A stretch of 48,228 bases of DNA from Candidatus Levybacteria bacterium RIFCSPHIGHO2_01_FULL_36_15b (GTDB lineage Bacteria; Patescibacteria; Microgenomatia; Levybacterales; UBA12049). Under the pieces are notes generated by a model, which was not told the DNA's origin, ran no database searches, and saw only the letters and a program-made list of their open reading frames with translations. Shown here piece by piece: positions 17,033 to 24,929 of this stretch. Made by a program: the position numbers and the translations under genes. Location: positions 1 through 48,228 of the forward strand of contig MFNK01000002.1 in the NCBI GenBank assembly GCA_001782045.1, given 5' to 3'. The first letter of the stretch is position 1; each line of letters starts with the position of its first letter.

Positions 17033-18202
17033 CTACTTTACGTTAACTGTTCCATCTGTGGCTAGGATATGAAACCAAATCAAACCCCTATTAAAAACTA
17101 TTTCTTTGCCGCTTTGATCTGTAAGAATTGTTCTTGCTGTTCTTGATTGTTTTTTCCATGTTGCGGTAATCTTTTTTCCATCTTTAAAGACAATTGCCTT
17201 ACCGCTTCCCTTTGTGCCGTAAAGTAAATGAACGTTATTCTCATATCCGTCATTCGCGTTTGACTCTCTCATAAATAAAACTACAACATTTTTAGCAGTT
17301 ATTTGTTTTCCTGTATTTTTATCTAAGTGGGAGGCGCCACCGTTTTCTCTTTTGTACAAATTACTTTTAGGATCATATTTCCAATCCACAAAATATTCTG
17401 AATTATTCCAATATTCCAAATTTATTGATTGAGCAGAAGCTCTTTCTGACGCTGCTGGATCGTCTACAAATTTGTAAGGAGTAAAGCTTGAGTCCCATGA
17501 TTTTCCGTCTTCGTCAACATTTGTAAGTTTTCTCTGTTTTGCCGCATATTCCCAAAGTTTTAATGCAGTTGAATACATTGTATGCTCCGTAGCAACGGTG
17601 TGGCCCAGTCTATCATAATCTCGCCAAAATGTAGGAAAACCTATAGAAAACTGATTTAAATCATTATGACTAGTCCAGCCATAAGTTGATAATTGTGATA
17701 TTGCATCAGCCGGTCCCGGCTGATTTGCACCTCCAACATGAGCATATAGGGGAAAATCCCCATATTCAGATGCAAAATCTATAAAGTAAGTTCTAGCTGA
17801 TCTGATAGGACCAAGTTGTCCAGGGTCTTGGCAGTAAAATATTCCCAGAAATCTTGTTATGCCTCCTTCTGCTACTATTTCGTATATAACATCTGCCTTA
17901 GAAAGACCTGATTGGGGCCTTGCTTCTTGATGATTTTCAATCATAACGGCCAATGGACCATGTGTATTCCACCAAGCTTCCTGTTGTTTAGAATATTTTG
18001 CACCATTAATAGGACACTCTTGAGTTTTGGGTAGTTTTTCATCAAAATTTACTTGCCCGTCTTGACCTACTTTGGGAAGAGGCACGGAAGTAGCTAGGGG
18101 ATTCTTGCCAAGTACGGAACCGAATAGAAAATATGATACTCCGGTTGAAAGAAAATATAAGGCAAAAGCCGCAAAAAGTATAATTAATTTTTTGTTATTC
18201 AT
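17033..18202 (-). CDS. DUF3048 family (YerB-like) cell-surface protein
   Basis: The 389-aa protein has an N-terminal membrane anchor (about residues 7-29) and the DUF3048 pattern: PLAVMIENHQEARPQSGLSKADVIYE, VAEGGITRFLGIFY, and LGPIRSARTYFIDFASEYG. There is no lipobox, unlike Bacillus YerB, which is a lipoprotein of unknown function. It lies 3 nt after the DUF4446 gene in the same direction, so the two are likely one operon. Confidence 0.85.
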   Translation of the reverse strand: MNNKKLIILFAAFALYFLSTGVSYFLFGSVLGKNPLATSVPLPKVGQDGQVNFDEKLPKTQECPINGAKYSKQQEAWWNTHGPLAVMIENHQEARPQSGLSKADVIYEIVAEGGITRFLGIFYCQDPGQLGPIRSARTYFIDFASEYGDFPLYAHVGGANQPGPADAISQLSTYGWTSHNDLNQFSIGFPTFWRDYDRLGHTVATEHTMYSTALKLWEYAAKQRKLTNVDEDGKSWDSSFTPYKFVDDPAASERASAQSINLEYWNNSEYFVDWKYDPKSNLYKRENGGASHLDKNTGKQITAKNVVVLFMRESNANDGYENNVHLLYGTKGSGKAIVFKDGKKITATWKKQSRTARTILTDQSGKEIVFNRGLIWFHILATDGTVNVK

Positions 18203-18205
18203 GAG

Positions 18206-18673
18206 CTAATTTTTTACTGTTTCTCCCTCTTTTAGAACTTGTTTTTCTTCGTCTGATAATTCGTATTCGCTTCCTTTTCCCTCGACTACCCTTTTAGCAT
18301 ACCATCTTGTACCGGATCTTGAATAGAGTGCCGAGATAATTACACCGGTATTGGTACTATCTACTAATGATAAAACAAAACTTTGATCTCCACCAGTATC
18401 TTTAAAAGGGTTAAATCTTAACAATCCAATTTTTTGCACATGCAAAGATCCTTCTTTATCTAGTTTAGATGTGTACTCCTTTAATTGTTGTATATTTTTT
18501 TTGCTTAAGTCAACATCTTTTAGTAAATCTTCTAAAATTGTTTTTAGGCTTTTCTGACTTACTCCCCTGGAAAGGGTATTGTAGTGCCGCAATAATCTTG
18601 CAAAAAAAAATGTTAATGTTATAAGCCAAACTGCAACCGTTGCAAAGAATAAGAACAGTATATTGTCAGGCAT
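18206..18673 (-). CDS. DUF4446 family membrane protein
   Basis: The 155-aa protein has one N-terminal membrane segment (residues ~5-25), a short helical region, and a C-terminal domain with VQKIGLLRFNPFKDTGGDQSFVLSLVD and RSGTRWYAKRV, the characteristic DUF4446 sequence. Function is unknown. Its promoter (TTGACA, 18-nt spacer, TAAGAT) shares an inverted repeat with that of the divergent gene. Confidence 0.85.
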   Translation of the reverse strand: MPDNILFLFFATVAVWLITLTFFFARLLRHYNTLSRGVSQKSLKTILEDLLKDVDLSKKNIQQLKEYTSKLDKEGSLHVQKIGLLRFNPFKDTGGDQSFVLSLVDSTNTGVIISALYSRSGTRWYAKRVVEGKGSEYELSDEEKQVLKEGETVKN

Positions 18674-18684
18674 AATATCAATTT

Positions 18685-18725
18685 ATCTTAGCCTCTTGAC
18701 AGGCCTTGTGTCAATAGTGTAGTCT
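18685..18725. promoter_or_regulatory. overlapping divergent promoters
   Basis: Minus strand: TTGACA (18709-18714), 18 nt, TAAGAT (18685-18690), for the DUF4446-DUF3048 operon. Plus strand: TTGACA (18696-18701), 18 nt, TAGTCT (18720-18725), for the 18736 gene. The two -35 boxes form the inverted repeat TTGACA-N7-TGTCAA. Confidence 0.5.
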
Positions 18726-18735
18726 AGCCTCTATC

Positions 18736-18999
18736 ATGGCTAAAAAAAGAAAGACTAAATTCCAGAAAAAATTAGCCGACAATAGACACACGTTCCATCA
18801 TCAAGCATCTCCGCTAATATATGAAGTAAAACCATCGATGCCCCAAACGCAGCCAAAAAAAAATCTTATAACTCATTCTTATTTAATGAAAGACTTAAGC
18901 AAGACCGCACTTTTGTCATCCGCAATAATTGCATTTCAAGTTATTTTGTTTTTTATTCTTAAAAATCATTTAATTAAAATTCCAGGAATTTCGTATTAA
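18736..18999 (+). CDS. small basic membrane protein of unknown function
   Basis: The 87-aa protein has a strongly basic start (MAKKRKTKFQKKLA), a histidine-containing middle, and one C-terminal hydrophobic segment (about residues 57-75). The start follows a plausible promoter by about 10 nt. The basic cytoplasmic half could contact nucleic acid or lipid head groups; that is only a guess. No family recognised. Confidence 0.6.
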   Translation: MAKKRKTKFQKKLADNRHTFHHQASPLIYEVKPSMPQTQPKKNLITHSYLMKDLSKTALLSSAIIAFQVILFFILKNHLIKIPGISY

Positions 19000-19018
19000 T
19001 TGAAAGGGGGTGAATTAT

Positions 19019-19165
19019 ATGACAGTTACAATGTATTGCGTAAAAGACCGAGCAAAGAAAGAGGTTAATGATCCGGAAAGAGTCACAATGAAGAATGGAA
19101 AACCAGCTATGAAAGCAAAATGTCCGGATTGTGGAACGACAATGTTTAAAATCGGTGCGGCTTAA
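19019..19165 (+). CDS. 48-aa DUF5679-like zinc-ribbon protein
   Basis: The protein has Cys7 and a CPDCG knuckle (residues 35-39), with the phrase VTMKNGKPAMKAKCPDCGTTMFKI typical of the small DUF5679 family. An exceptionally strong Shine-Dalgarno (AAAGGGGGTGA) precedes the ATG, and a strong hairpin terminator follows, so it is a real short gene. Function is unknown; metal binding is inferred from the cysteines. Confidence 0.8.
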   Translation: MTVTMYCVKDRAKKEVNDPERVTMKNGKPAMKAKCPDCGTTMFKIGAA

Positions 19166-19180
19166 TTTAATTTTTAAGAG

Positions 19181-19218
19181 ATATAAAAAACCCCTAAATT
19201 TGGAGGGGTTTTTTATAT
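19181..19218. terminator. strong bidirectional rho-independent terminator
   Basis: Two 15-nt perfectly complementary arms (19181-19195 and 19204-19218), with CCCC/GGGG cores flanked by A6 and T6 runs, enclose an 8-nt loop. It ends the 19019 gene on the plus strand and the cysteine peptidase gene on the minus strand, overlapping the last codons of the latter. Confidence 0.9.
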
Positions 19219-19608
19219 ACTTAATATCGCATATATTGGTTTTCCTGGTAGTCTTTTTCTAAAGTCTGCTTTGGCGCTCAATTTCGGAAAATTTATCCAT
19301 GGGTCCATCCAACCACTGCGAGCATTACAAAGAAAATGGCCGGCCGGGTGTTTTGAATCTTTCTGTATGAAAATTATTGTTCCAGTTGGGTACTCATGAT
19401 TTTTTCTTCTCTTTACGTATTTAAAGAAATATTTCAACCCGTTTCGTTCTAGGGCTTGAATTATTTCCCTACAATAAAATCCTCTAAATTTTGCTCTTTC
19501 AGCCCCTTCGTCAAAACTTTTGAGTGCGTTTCGATAGTTAGTTTTCAATATAAAAGCAACGCAAGCTACGGCACAACCTGAAAAATGCTCTTGCCTAACT
19601 GCTTTCAT
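19213..19608 (-). CDS. C39-like / papain-like cysteine peptidase domain protein
   Basis: The 131-aa protein begins RQEHFSGCAVACVAFIL, matching the catalytic-cysteine region of C39 peptidases (Q and C in QxxxxxC), and has a histidine in HPAGHFLCNA followed by WMDPWIN, which supplies the H and D positions. C39 domains usually cut double-glycine leaders and are joined to ABC exporters; none is here, and there is no signal peptide, so the target is unknown. The TACAAT -10 box lies 6 nt before the ATG, predicting a leaderless mRNA. Confidence 0.65.
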   Translation of the reverse strand: MKAVRQEHFSGCAVACVAFILKTNYRNALKSFDEGAERAKFRGFYCREIIQALERNGLKYFFKYVKRRKNHEYPTGTIIFIQKDSKHPAGHFLCNARSGWMDPWINFPKLSAKADFRKRLPGKPIYAILSI

Positions 19609-19614
19609 TGGTCC

Positions 19615-19745
19615 ATTGTAGATTTTAAATATTTATATACAAGAGGCAGATTTAGGCCTATATTTAATTTGTCAAGAGGCAAAAATAGCCTATTTTAAGG
19701 CCAAATGTAATATATAAATATATATAAATTATAAAGGTGTATAAT
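19615..19745. promoter_or_regulatory. divergent control region with direct repeats
   Basis: Minus strand: TTGTAT (19637-19642), 16 nt, TACAAT (19615-19620). Plus strand: TATAAT (19740-19745) 9 nt before the ATG at 19755, no clear -35. Between them an imperfect direct repeat starting CAAGAGGCA and ending CCTAT occurs at 19640-19661 and 19673-19693, 33 bp (about three helical turns) apart, and may bind a regulator. Confidence 0.45.
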
Positions 19746-19754
19746 CCCGCAGTT

Positions 19755-20225
19755 ATGGAAAAAGACATTCAAAAAGAGAAAAATTATAGTTCTGATGTGG
19801 GCGTATTAATAGAGCCCATAATAGCTGCACTTCTTATAGCTTTAGCTATCGCTGCGGCGAAAACTTATGTAGATATTGAGAATGCCAAAACTTTTAATTT
19901 CTATCCTGAATTAGACTGTGGCATCGTAACTGAAGCCGGATATACTGCTGACATTACTAAACCAGTCATTAAATTAAATATCGGTGAGGGTGACATTCTT
20001 GCGTCTGCTATGAATAATGAAATGTTAGTAAAAACAGCTAAACCTTTTAAGATTGTTAATCCTGCTAATCCAATGGATGTCAGAATTGATGAAAATGGAA
20101 TTCATTTAGATAGCATTTCTTCGGTTTTAATAAACGTAAACGGAGCGAGTTACTTAATTGAAGGGTTGCCTGACTATCAAGAAAACAAACATGTAAGAAT
20201 AACTGCGGAATGCGATAGTGAATAA
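19755..20225 (+). CDS. membrane-anchored protein of unknown function
   Basis: The 156-aa protein has one membrane segment (about residues 16-38, IIAALLIALAIAAA) and an outer domain with beta-type wording such as PVIKLNIGEGDILAS. No family recognised. An upstream in-frame start at 19737 is excluded because it precedes the -10 box. The 3' end lies next to the convergent DUF202 gene, with a weak terminator between. Confidence 0.6.
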   Translation: MEKDIQKEKNYSSDVGVLIEPIIAALLIALAIAAAKTYVDIENAKTFNFYPELDCGIVTEAGYTADITKPVIKLNIGEGDILASAMNNEMLVKTAKPFKIVNPANPMDVRIDENGIHLDSISSVLINVNGASYLIEGLPDYQENKHVRITAECDSE

Positions 20226-20242
20226 GCAAGTCTTATTTTTTT
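20221..20242 (+). terminator. weak AT-rich hairpin terminator
   Basis: AATAAG (20221-20226) pairs with CTTATT (20232-20237) across a 5-nt loop and is followed by a T-run. The stem has only one G-C pair, so efficiency is doubtful. It includes the stop codon of the 19755 gene. Confidence 0.35.
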
Positions 20243-20517
20243 CTTATCAACTTAATCTCTTTGTCCATTTTTTTGAATCTTCTGTAACCCCAAACGAAAA
20301 TGAAAACCCCACATACAATTAAAAAAGCACCAAATAATTTTATGTAAAATTCAGAAAAGAAATGAATTAGGGTTCCACCAGCTGCAATTACTGCAAGAGA
20401 TGTTCTAATGTAGGCTAGAAAAGTAGATTCATTTGAAAGAACAGTTCTATCAATCGCCAAATGGTCTCTTAAAATAAGTTCTTCTTTTGTAAATTTATCG
20501 TAAAAACTTTTCTTCAA
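20233..20517 (-). CDS. DUF202 (YidH-like) membrane protein
   Basis: The protein of about 94 aa has the DUF202 start RDHLAIDRTVLSNESTFLAYIRTSLAVIAAG and two membrane segments, followed by a basic tail. A TTG at 20517, one base after the HAD stop and with AAGGAAG about 9 nt upstream, is the likeliest start; an ATG at 20556 would overlap the HAD gene by 38 nt. Function is unknown. It is last in the sugar-gene operon. Confidence 0.8.
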   Translation of the reverse strand: MKKSFYDKFTKEELILRDHLAIDRTVLSNESTFLAYIRTSLAVIAAGGTLIHFFSEFYIKLFGAFLIVCGVFIFVWGYRRFKKMDKEIKLIRKK

Positions 20518-20518
20518 G

Positions 20519-21208
20519 TTAATTTTCTTCCTTTTTATTTGTTTTAATAATATCAATAACCTCTTCTAAATTATTCACTTTCTTCCAAGCTGATTTAATA
20601 AGGTCGCTATTTACCTTTCGCCACGGATCTTCAAAATCGGTTAAATATAATATCCCATGCTTAGTGAATTCAAAAGCTCTTATATCATTTGCAGAATCTC
20701 CTATATAAAATGTTTCTTCTGGATTTATATTTAATTTTTTACAAATATCTTTAATCTCTATATTTTTTGCTAGATGGTCATCTGTAATAAAACGGATGTT
20801 TGTAAAATTTCCCTTCTCATCAAAATCGAAAAAAGCATTACATCTCCATTTTTCAATTCCAAAATGTTCTGCAACTTCTTTTACATAATAATCAATTCCG
20901 CTTGAAATTATCGCAACATCTATACCTTGCGCTTTTATAGAGTCAATAAGTTTGCCCGCTTCTTTGTTAAAAAGAAAATTTTTCGCGTCCAATATGTCTT
21001 CAAATATTTTTCTTGTTAATTTGTTATTTTTATAATGGTTTACGACATTTTGGGTCCACTGAGCATGAGTTAACTTTCCAGAACTATATTCAGCCGCCCA
21101 TTCTTTATCGAGTGAGTCTGTAATACCCATTGTACGATGCAACCTATACCATGCATTTCCAGAAATTAAAACTCCATCGCAATCAAAAAAAACAATCTTG
21201 GGTTTCAT
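20519..21208 (-). CDS. HAD-superfamily phosphatase (SerB-like, HAD-IB type)
   Basis: The 229-aa protein has HAD motif I FFDCDGVL (Asp9 nucleophile, Asp11), an all-helical C1 cap, motif II IISSG, and motif IV IGDSANDI. This layout resembles phosphoserine phosphatase-like enzymes. It overlaps the GT39-type gene by 4 nt, so a sugar-phosphate or polyprenyl-phosphate substrate is conceivable, but this is not supported by sequence alone. Confidence 0.8.
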   Translation of the reverse strand: MKPKIVFFDCDGVLISGNAWYRLHRTMGITDSLDKEWAAEYSSGKLTHAQWTQNVVNHYKNNKLTRKIFEDILDAKNFLFNKEAGKLIDSIKAQGIDVAIISSGIDYYVKEVAEHFGIEKWRCNAFFDFDEKGNFTNIRFITDDHLAKNIEIKDICKKLNINPEETFYIGDSANDIRAFEFTKHGILYLTDFEDPWRKVNSDLIKSAWKKVNNLEEVIDIIKTNKKEEN

Positions 21209-22800
21209 TGACCTTTATAGTGGACTAACTTATAAACTTCTACAACAGAAACTTTCCATTTGCCTGCAATTTCTGCCCTGCCGAATCCTGCGATTTCCCA
21301 TAAAGAATGCCCCAAGGGCTCACAGGGAAGGCTTTCGCAAACTATAAAAAGCTGATCTGTAACTGTTTTATTTTCAGAACCATGTTCAATTGTAATAGGG
21401 GGATGGTTCCAGATTGTAAAGAAATATCTATAAGCATGGTCGCTATTTCCCCCCGTAATTAATGCAAAATTGAAAGGCTTAGCATCTGTTCTTGTCATTA
21501 CAAAATCAGCTATTGTTTTCATCTGATTTAATTGTCTATTCGGTGGGTATCTAAAAGGAATGCCGTATAAGTTTAAGACAAATATTATACCAAATATCAA
21601 TAAGGCGATAATTTTAAAATTTATACTATTTTTATATTTATAAATACCACCTATTAAATTTCCAACCAAAATAAACGGCAAGGGGAAAAGAAATTGAAAA
21701 TAATAATCATAAATTGGTTTTTTATAAAAACCAAAAAGGAGCACTCCAACAATAAACCATAAAACTATTAAAAGATACAATGGTTTTTTTTCGTCGTTTT
21801 TTCTTAGACTCTCATAAAATTTATACAGAAAAAAACCAAATGAGGTAACAGCAAGAAGTATTACTCCCATTGTCCAAAGCAATACTGCATCCTTACTATA
21901 ATTCACTATCTGTTCTGGAGGGGGGAAATTAGCTACTAAACGAGCAAATAGCCTAAAGAATACTTCTCCTATAATATTTATTATTCCCCCGTTACTGCTT
22001 ACGTTGGGAGAGTTAAAAATAAATTTAACGATACTTTGAGTATTGGGAAATCCATGTCTTGCCTCAAAAGCAAGAAATGGAGAAAATCCAATTACAAAGC
22101 CGGTTAAAATAAGTAAGTATTTTTTAAAAAGCAAGAATATTTGCTTTTTAAAATCATCTTTTTTTAAAAACTGTGTAATTAACAAGTATAAAAATATTAT
22201 TCCACCAACAAAAAACTCGATATAATGCAACTGCATTAATATACCGTATAAAGCCCCTGTGATTAAAAAATATAAATATTTATTCTTTAAAACTCCTTTA
22301 TAAAGTGTGTATAGGCACAGGAGTGTAAAAAAGGGCATTAAATTTGGGTTCCAAGAAGATCTGGAGTAGGAAACCACTAAAGGAGAAATCGCATAAAGCA
22401 AGCTTGCAAATATTGCTGCATTTTTACCGAGTATTTCTGATGTAACCCTATATAAAAGCCAAACAGTTGCAATACCAAAAAGGGCAACCATAACTGCTGG
22501 CCCGACGGGATTATAATTAAAAATCAGCAAAAATGGTGCCATAAAATAATAATAGATTGGTCCTAAGAAAAATCCCCCAACAGAAGAGGTTGGGCCAAGT
22601 AAAGTTAATTTACCATGTAAAATGTTATAAACTGCAAGAACATCTCTTCCTTCATCTCCTAAAAAAGTCATATAATCAGCAATTTTATAAAGTCTATAGA
22701 CTAGAGCAAGGATAAGAATAGAAATAATAGGAATATTTCTAAAAATTAGAGATTTAAAATTATTTAATTGAAATTGCATTAATGGGGTTTTCTTTTCCAA
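21205..22800 (-). CDS. GT39/ArnT-like membrane glycosyltransferase
   Basis: The 531-aa protein has about ten or more membrane segments and, in the first outer loop, the acidic motif LGDEGRDVLAVYNILHGK typical of PMT/ArnT-type GT-C enzymes that use polyprenyl-phosphate sugars outside the membrane. A ~100-residue soluble C-terminal part follows. The upstream gene (overlap 22 nt) encodes a polyprenyl-phosphate-sugar synthase-like enzyme that could supply its donor. Acceptor unknown. Confidence 0.8.
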   Translation of the reverse strand: MEKKTPLMQFQLNNFKSLIFRNIPIISILILALVYRLYKIADYMTFLGDEGRDVLAVYNILHGKLTLLGPTSSVGGFFLGPIYYYFMAPFLLIFNYNPVGPAVMVALFGIATVWLLYRVTSEILGKNAAIFASLLYAISPLVVSYSRSSWNPNLMPFFTLLCLYTLYKGVLKNKYLYFLITGALYGILMQLHYIEFFVGGIIFLYLLITQFLKKDDFKKQIFLLFKKYLLILTGFVIGFSPFLAFEARHGFPNTQSIVKFIFNSPNVSSNGGIINIIGEVFFRLFARLVANFPPPEQIVNYSKDAVLLWTMGVILLAVTSFGFFLYKFYESLRKNDEKKPLYLLIVLWFIVGVLLFGFYKKPIYDYYFQFLFPLPFILVGNLIGGIYKYKNSINFKIIALLIFGIIFVLNLYGIPFRYPPNRQLNQMKTIADFVMTRTDAKPFNFALITGGNSDHAYRYFFTIWNHPPITIEHGSENKTVTDQLFIVCESLPCEPLGHSLWEIAGFGRAEIAGKWKVSVVEVYKLVHYKGQ

Positions 22801-23909
22801 ATTACCTTGCTATACATTGTAAAATTGTAAATAAGAAGTACTCCTGTAGCCACTATAAAATATACAAGTGGATATTTTCTCCCAAATAAATATTCACTTA
22901 ACTGGACAATTCCGGACTGAATAACTATAACTCCAATGTTGGATGATAAGAAAAACCCTACCATTTTAATTACATATTCTGAAAATGAATGAGCCTTTCT
23001 TTCTTTAAAGGTCCAGAGATTATTTAAATTATAATTAGAAAAAATTGCTAATTGAGCAGCAATCCAACTTGCCACACCAAGAAGTAAATTCGTATTATGT
23101 GCCAAATACCAATAAATAATAAATTGCAAAGTAAAACCAATTCCACCAACTACCAAAAACTTTCCGAAAGAACCAGTAGCAATTTCTTGAAATCTTACTT
23201 TAAACACAAACGCCAGTGTTTTAATAATTGTTTGCATTCCGGGAATTTTTGATTTCCCATGAGTTCTATCTTTTGCGTTAAATGGAACTTCGGCAATCTT
23301 AAACCCGTCTTTTACAGCATTCCATAAAAAACCTACCTGAAATGTATATCCCGTAAATGCACCCAGTTTTTCTTTTTCTTTCAAAAATACTTCTTTTTTA
23401 ACTGCTCTATATCCTCCAGTCCAATCGTGAATACCTTTTCTTCCAAATAAAACTTTAATAAAAATGTTTCCCCAAACTGACATAATTTTCCTATGCAATC
23501 CCCAATCTTTTGGAATTGAACCCCCGCCACTATATCGTGTTCCTACAACAAAATCGTAGCCTTCATCAATTTTTTGCAAAAAATCGGAAATTTTATTAGG
23601 ATCATGAAACAAATCCGCATCCATTTCAAATAGAATTTGTGCATTCATTTTTTCTATTGCATAATTCATTCCCCGAACGTAGGCTGCGCCAAGACCCTTT
23701 TTCTCTCCTGTTGTAATCTCAATATTTTTATACTTCTTTATATATTCTTTAACTACTTCGGCTGTCCCGTCGGGGGAATTATCGTCTGCTACGAGTATGT
23801 ACATATTGTGATTTTGTATTGTAGGAAAAATCTCTTCCTCTAATATTTCAATTAATCTTTCTATATTGCCTTTCTCGTTATATGTAGGTATTACAATTAC
23901 TGCATTCAT
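22779..23909 (-). CDS. DPM1-like glycosyltransferase fused to GtrA domain
   Basis: Residues 1-235 of the 376-aa protein are a family-2 glycosyltransferase: IPTYNEKGNIERLIEIL, ADDNSPDGT, FEMDADLFHDP (DxD), GTRYSGGGSIPKDWGLHRK and DRTHGKSKI, as in polyprenol-phosphate mannosyl/glucosyl synthases. Residues ~240-376 hold four membrane segments matching GtrA (FLVVGGIGFTLQF; NYNLNNLWTF), a flippase candidate. The fusion would make a lipid-linked sugar and move it to the outer face for the GT39-like enzyme. Confidence 0.88.
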   Translation of the reverse strand: MNAVIVIPTYNEKGNIERLIEILEEEIFPTIQNHNMYILVADDNSPDGTAEVVKEYIKKYKNIEITTGEKKGLGAAYVRGMNYAIEKMNAQILFEMDADLFHDPNKISDFLQKIDEGYDFVVGTRYSGGGSIPKDWGLHRKIMSVWGNIFIKVLFGRKGIHDWTGGYRAVKKEVFLKEKEKLGAFTGYTFQVGFLWNAVKDGFKIAEVPFNAKDRTHGKSKIPGMQTIIKTLAFVFKVRFQEIATGSFGKFLVVGGIGFTLQFIIYWYLAHNTNLLLGVASWIAAQLAIFSNYNLNNLWTFKERKAHSFSEYVIKMVGFFLSSNIGVIVIQSGIVQLSEYLFGRKYPLVYFIVATGVLLIYNFTMYSKVIWKRKPH

Positions 23910-24859
23910 AAGCTCTTATAATATTCTATTGTATTATTTATTCCATCTTCGAGTCCAACTTTAGGCTCCCAATCTAACAGGCTTTTGGCTTTAGTTATAT
24001 CCGGCCTTCTCTTTTTTGGATCGTCTTCGGGCAAGTTTTCAAAAACAATTTCAGAGGCTGAACCTGTAAGCTTAATAATAAGCTTTGCAAAATCTAAAAT
24101 AGACCTTTCATTTGGATTTCCCAAGTTTATTACCTCTCCTTTTGATCTTTCCGAAAACATAGATTTTTTTATACCTTCAATCATATCTGTTACATAGCAA
24201 AAACTTCTGCTTTGACTCCCGTCCCCGTATATTGTAATAGATTTGCCTTCAATCGCCTGATTTATAAAGTTTGAAACAACACGACCATCGTCCTTTTGCA
24301 TATTTGGCCCGTATGTATTAAAAATTCTTATAATTCGTGTGTCTAAATTAAATTTTCGAAAATAGGTTTGAGTAATTGCTTCACCAAACCTTTTCGACTC
24401 ATCATAAGGAGATCTTATCCCATTTGGGTTGACATTTCCGAAATACTCTTCGTTTTGTGGAGAAACAGCTGGATCACCATATACTTCTGAAGTCGACGTG
24501 TAAAGAAATTTAGAATTGTTTTTAAGAGAAAGCTCTAATAGATTGTAAGTTCCAACGCTGTTAACAAGAAGAGTTTCTAAGGGAAAGTTAATATAGCTTT
24601 TCTTGCTTTTCGCATTCGGAGATGCGGGAGATGCAAGATGAAATATATAATCAATTTTTTCTGCTTCAAAATCTTTTTCTTTAATAATATCTTTTTCAAG
24701 AAGTTTAAAATTACTATTAGAAGTTAATGAATTTATATTAGCCTTATCCCCTGTAATAAAGTTATCAACACAAATAACTTTAAAATTTTCATCAAGAAGA
24801 CTTTTGCACAAATGCGAACCGATAAACCCTCCTCCCCCTGCGACTAAGCAAGTTTCCAT
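23906..24859 (-). CDS. UDP-glucuronate decarboxylase-like SDR (UDP-xylose synthase)
   Basis: The 317-aa extended SDR has the NAD site GGGGFIGSHL (residues 8-17), HLASPASP, STSEVYGDP, the catalytic YDESK motif, and RRPDI near the end, wording typical of UDP-glucuronate decarboxylase. With the Ugd enzyme encoded at 26896-28185, it would convert UDP-glucuronate to UDP-xylose. A UDP-sugar epimerase is the alternative. A TGATAGAAT extended -10 box lies 7 nt before the ATG. Confidence 0.75.
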   Translation of the reverse strand: METCLVAGGGGFIGSHLCKSLLDENFKVICVDNFITGDKANINSLTSNSNFKLLEKDIIKEKDFEAEKIDYIFHLASPASPNAKSKKSYINFPLETLLVNSVGTYNLLELSLKNNSKFLYTSTSEVYGDPAVSPQNEEYFGNVNPNGIRSPYDESKRFGEAITQTYFRKFNLDTRIIRIFNTYGPNMQKDDGRVVSNFINQAIEGKSITIYGDGSQSRSFCYVTDMIEGIKKSMFSERSKGEVINLGNPNERSILDFAKLIIKLTGSASEIVFENLPEDDPKKRRPDITKAKSLLDWEPKVGLEDGINNTIEYYKSL

Positions 24860-24866
24860 CTAATTT

Positions 24867-24924
24867 ATTCTATCAAATCTTTTTAAAAAAACCTATTGTG
24901 CATGGTTTAACTATTTGCTAAAGT
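24867..24924. promoter_or_regulatory. divergent leaderless-type promoters (UXS-like gene / gmd)
   Basis: Minus strand: extended -10 TAGAAT (24867-24872), 7 nt before the ATG at 24859. Plus strand: TTGTGC (24896-24901), 17 nt, TAAAGT (24919-24924), 5 nt before the ATG at 24930. Both predict transcripts starting at or within a few nt of the start codon. Confidence 0.5.
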
Positions 24925-24929
24925 ATTAA

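Noticed and set aside
18696..18714. TTGACA-N7-TGTCAA as a third copy of the ATTGAC-N6-GTCAATGA operator
   Set aside because: Spacing and flanks differ, and the two half-sites are well explained as -35 boxes of two divergent promoters.
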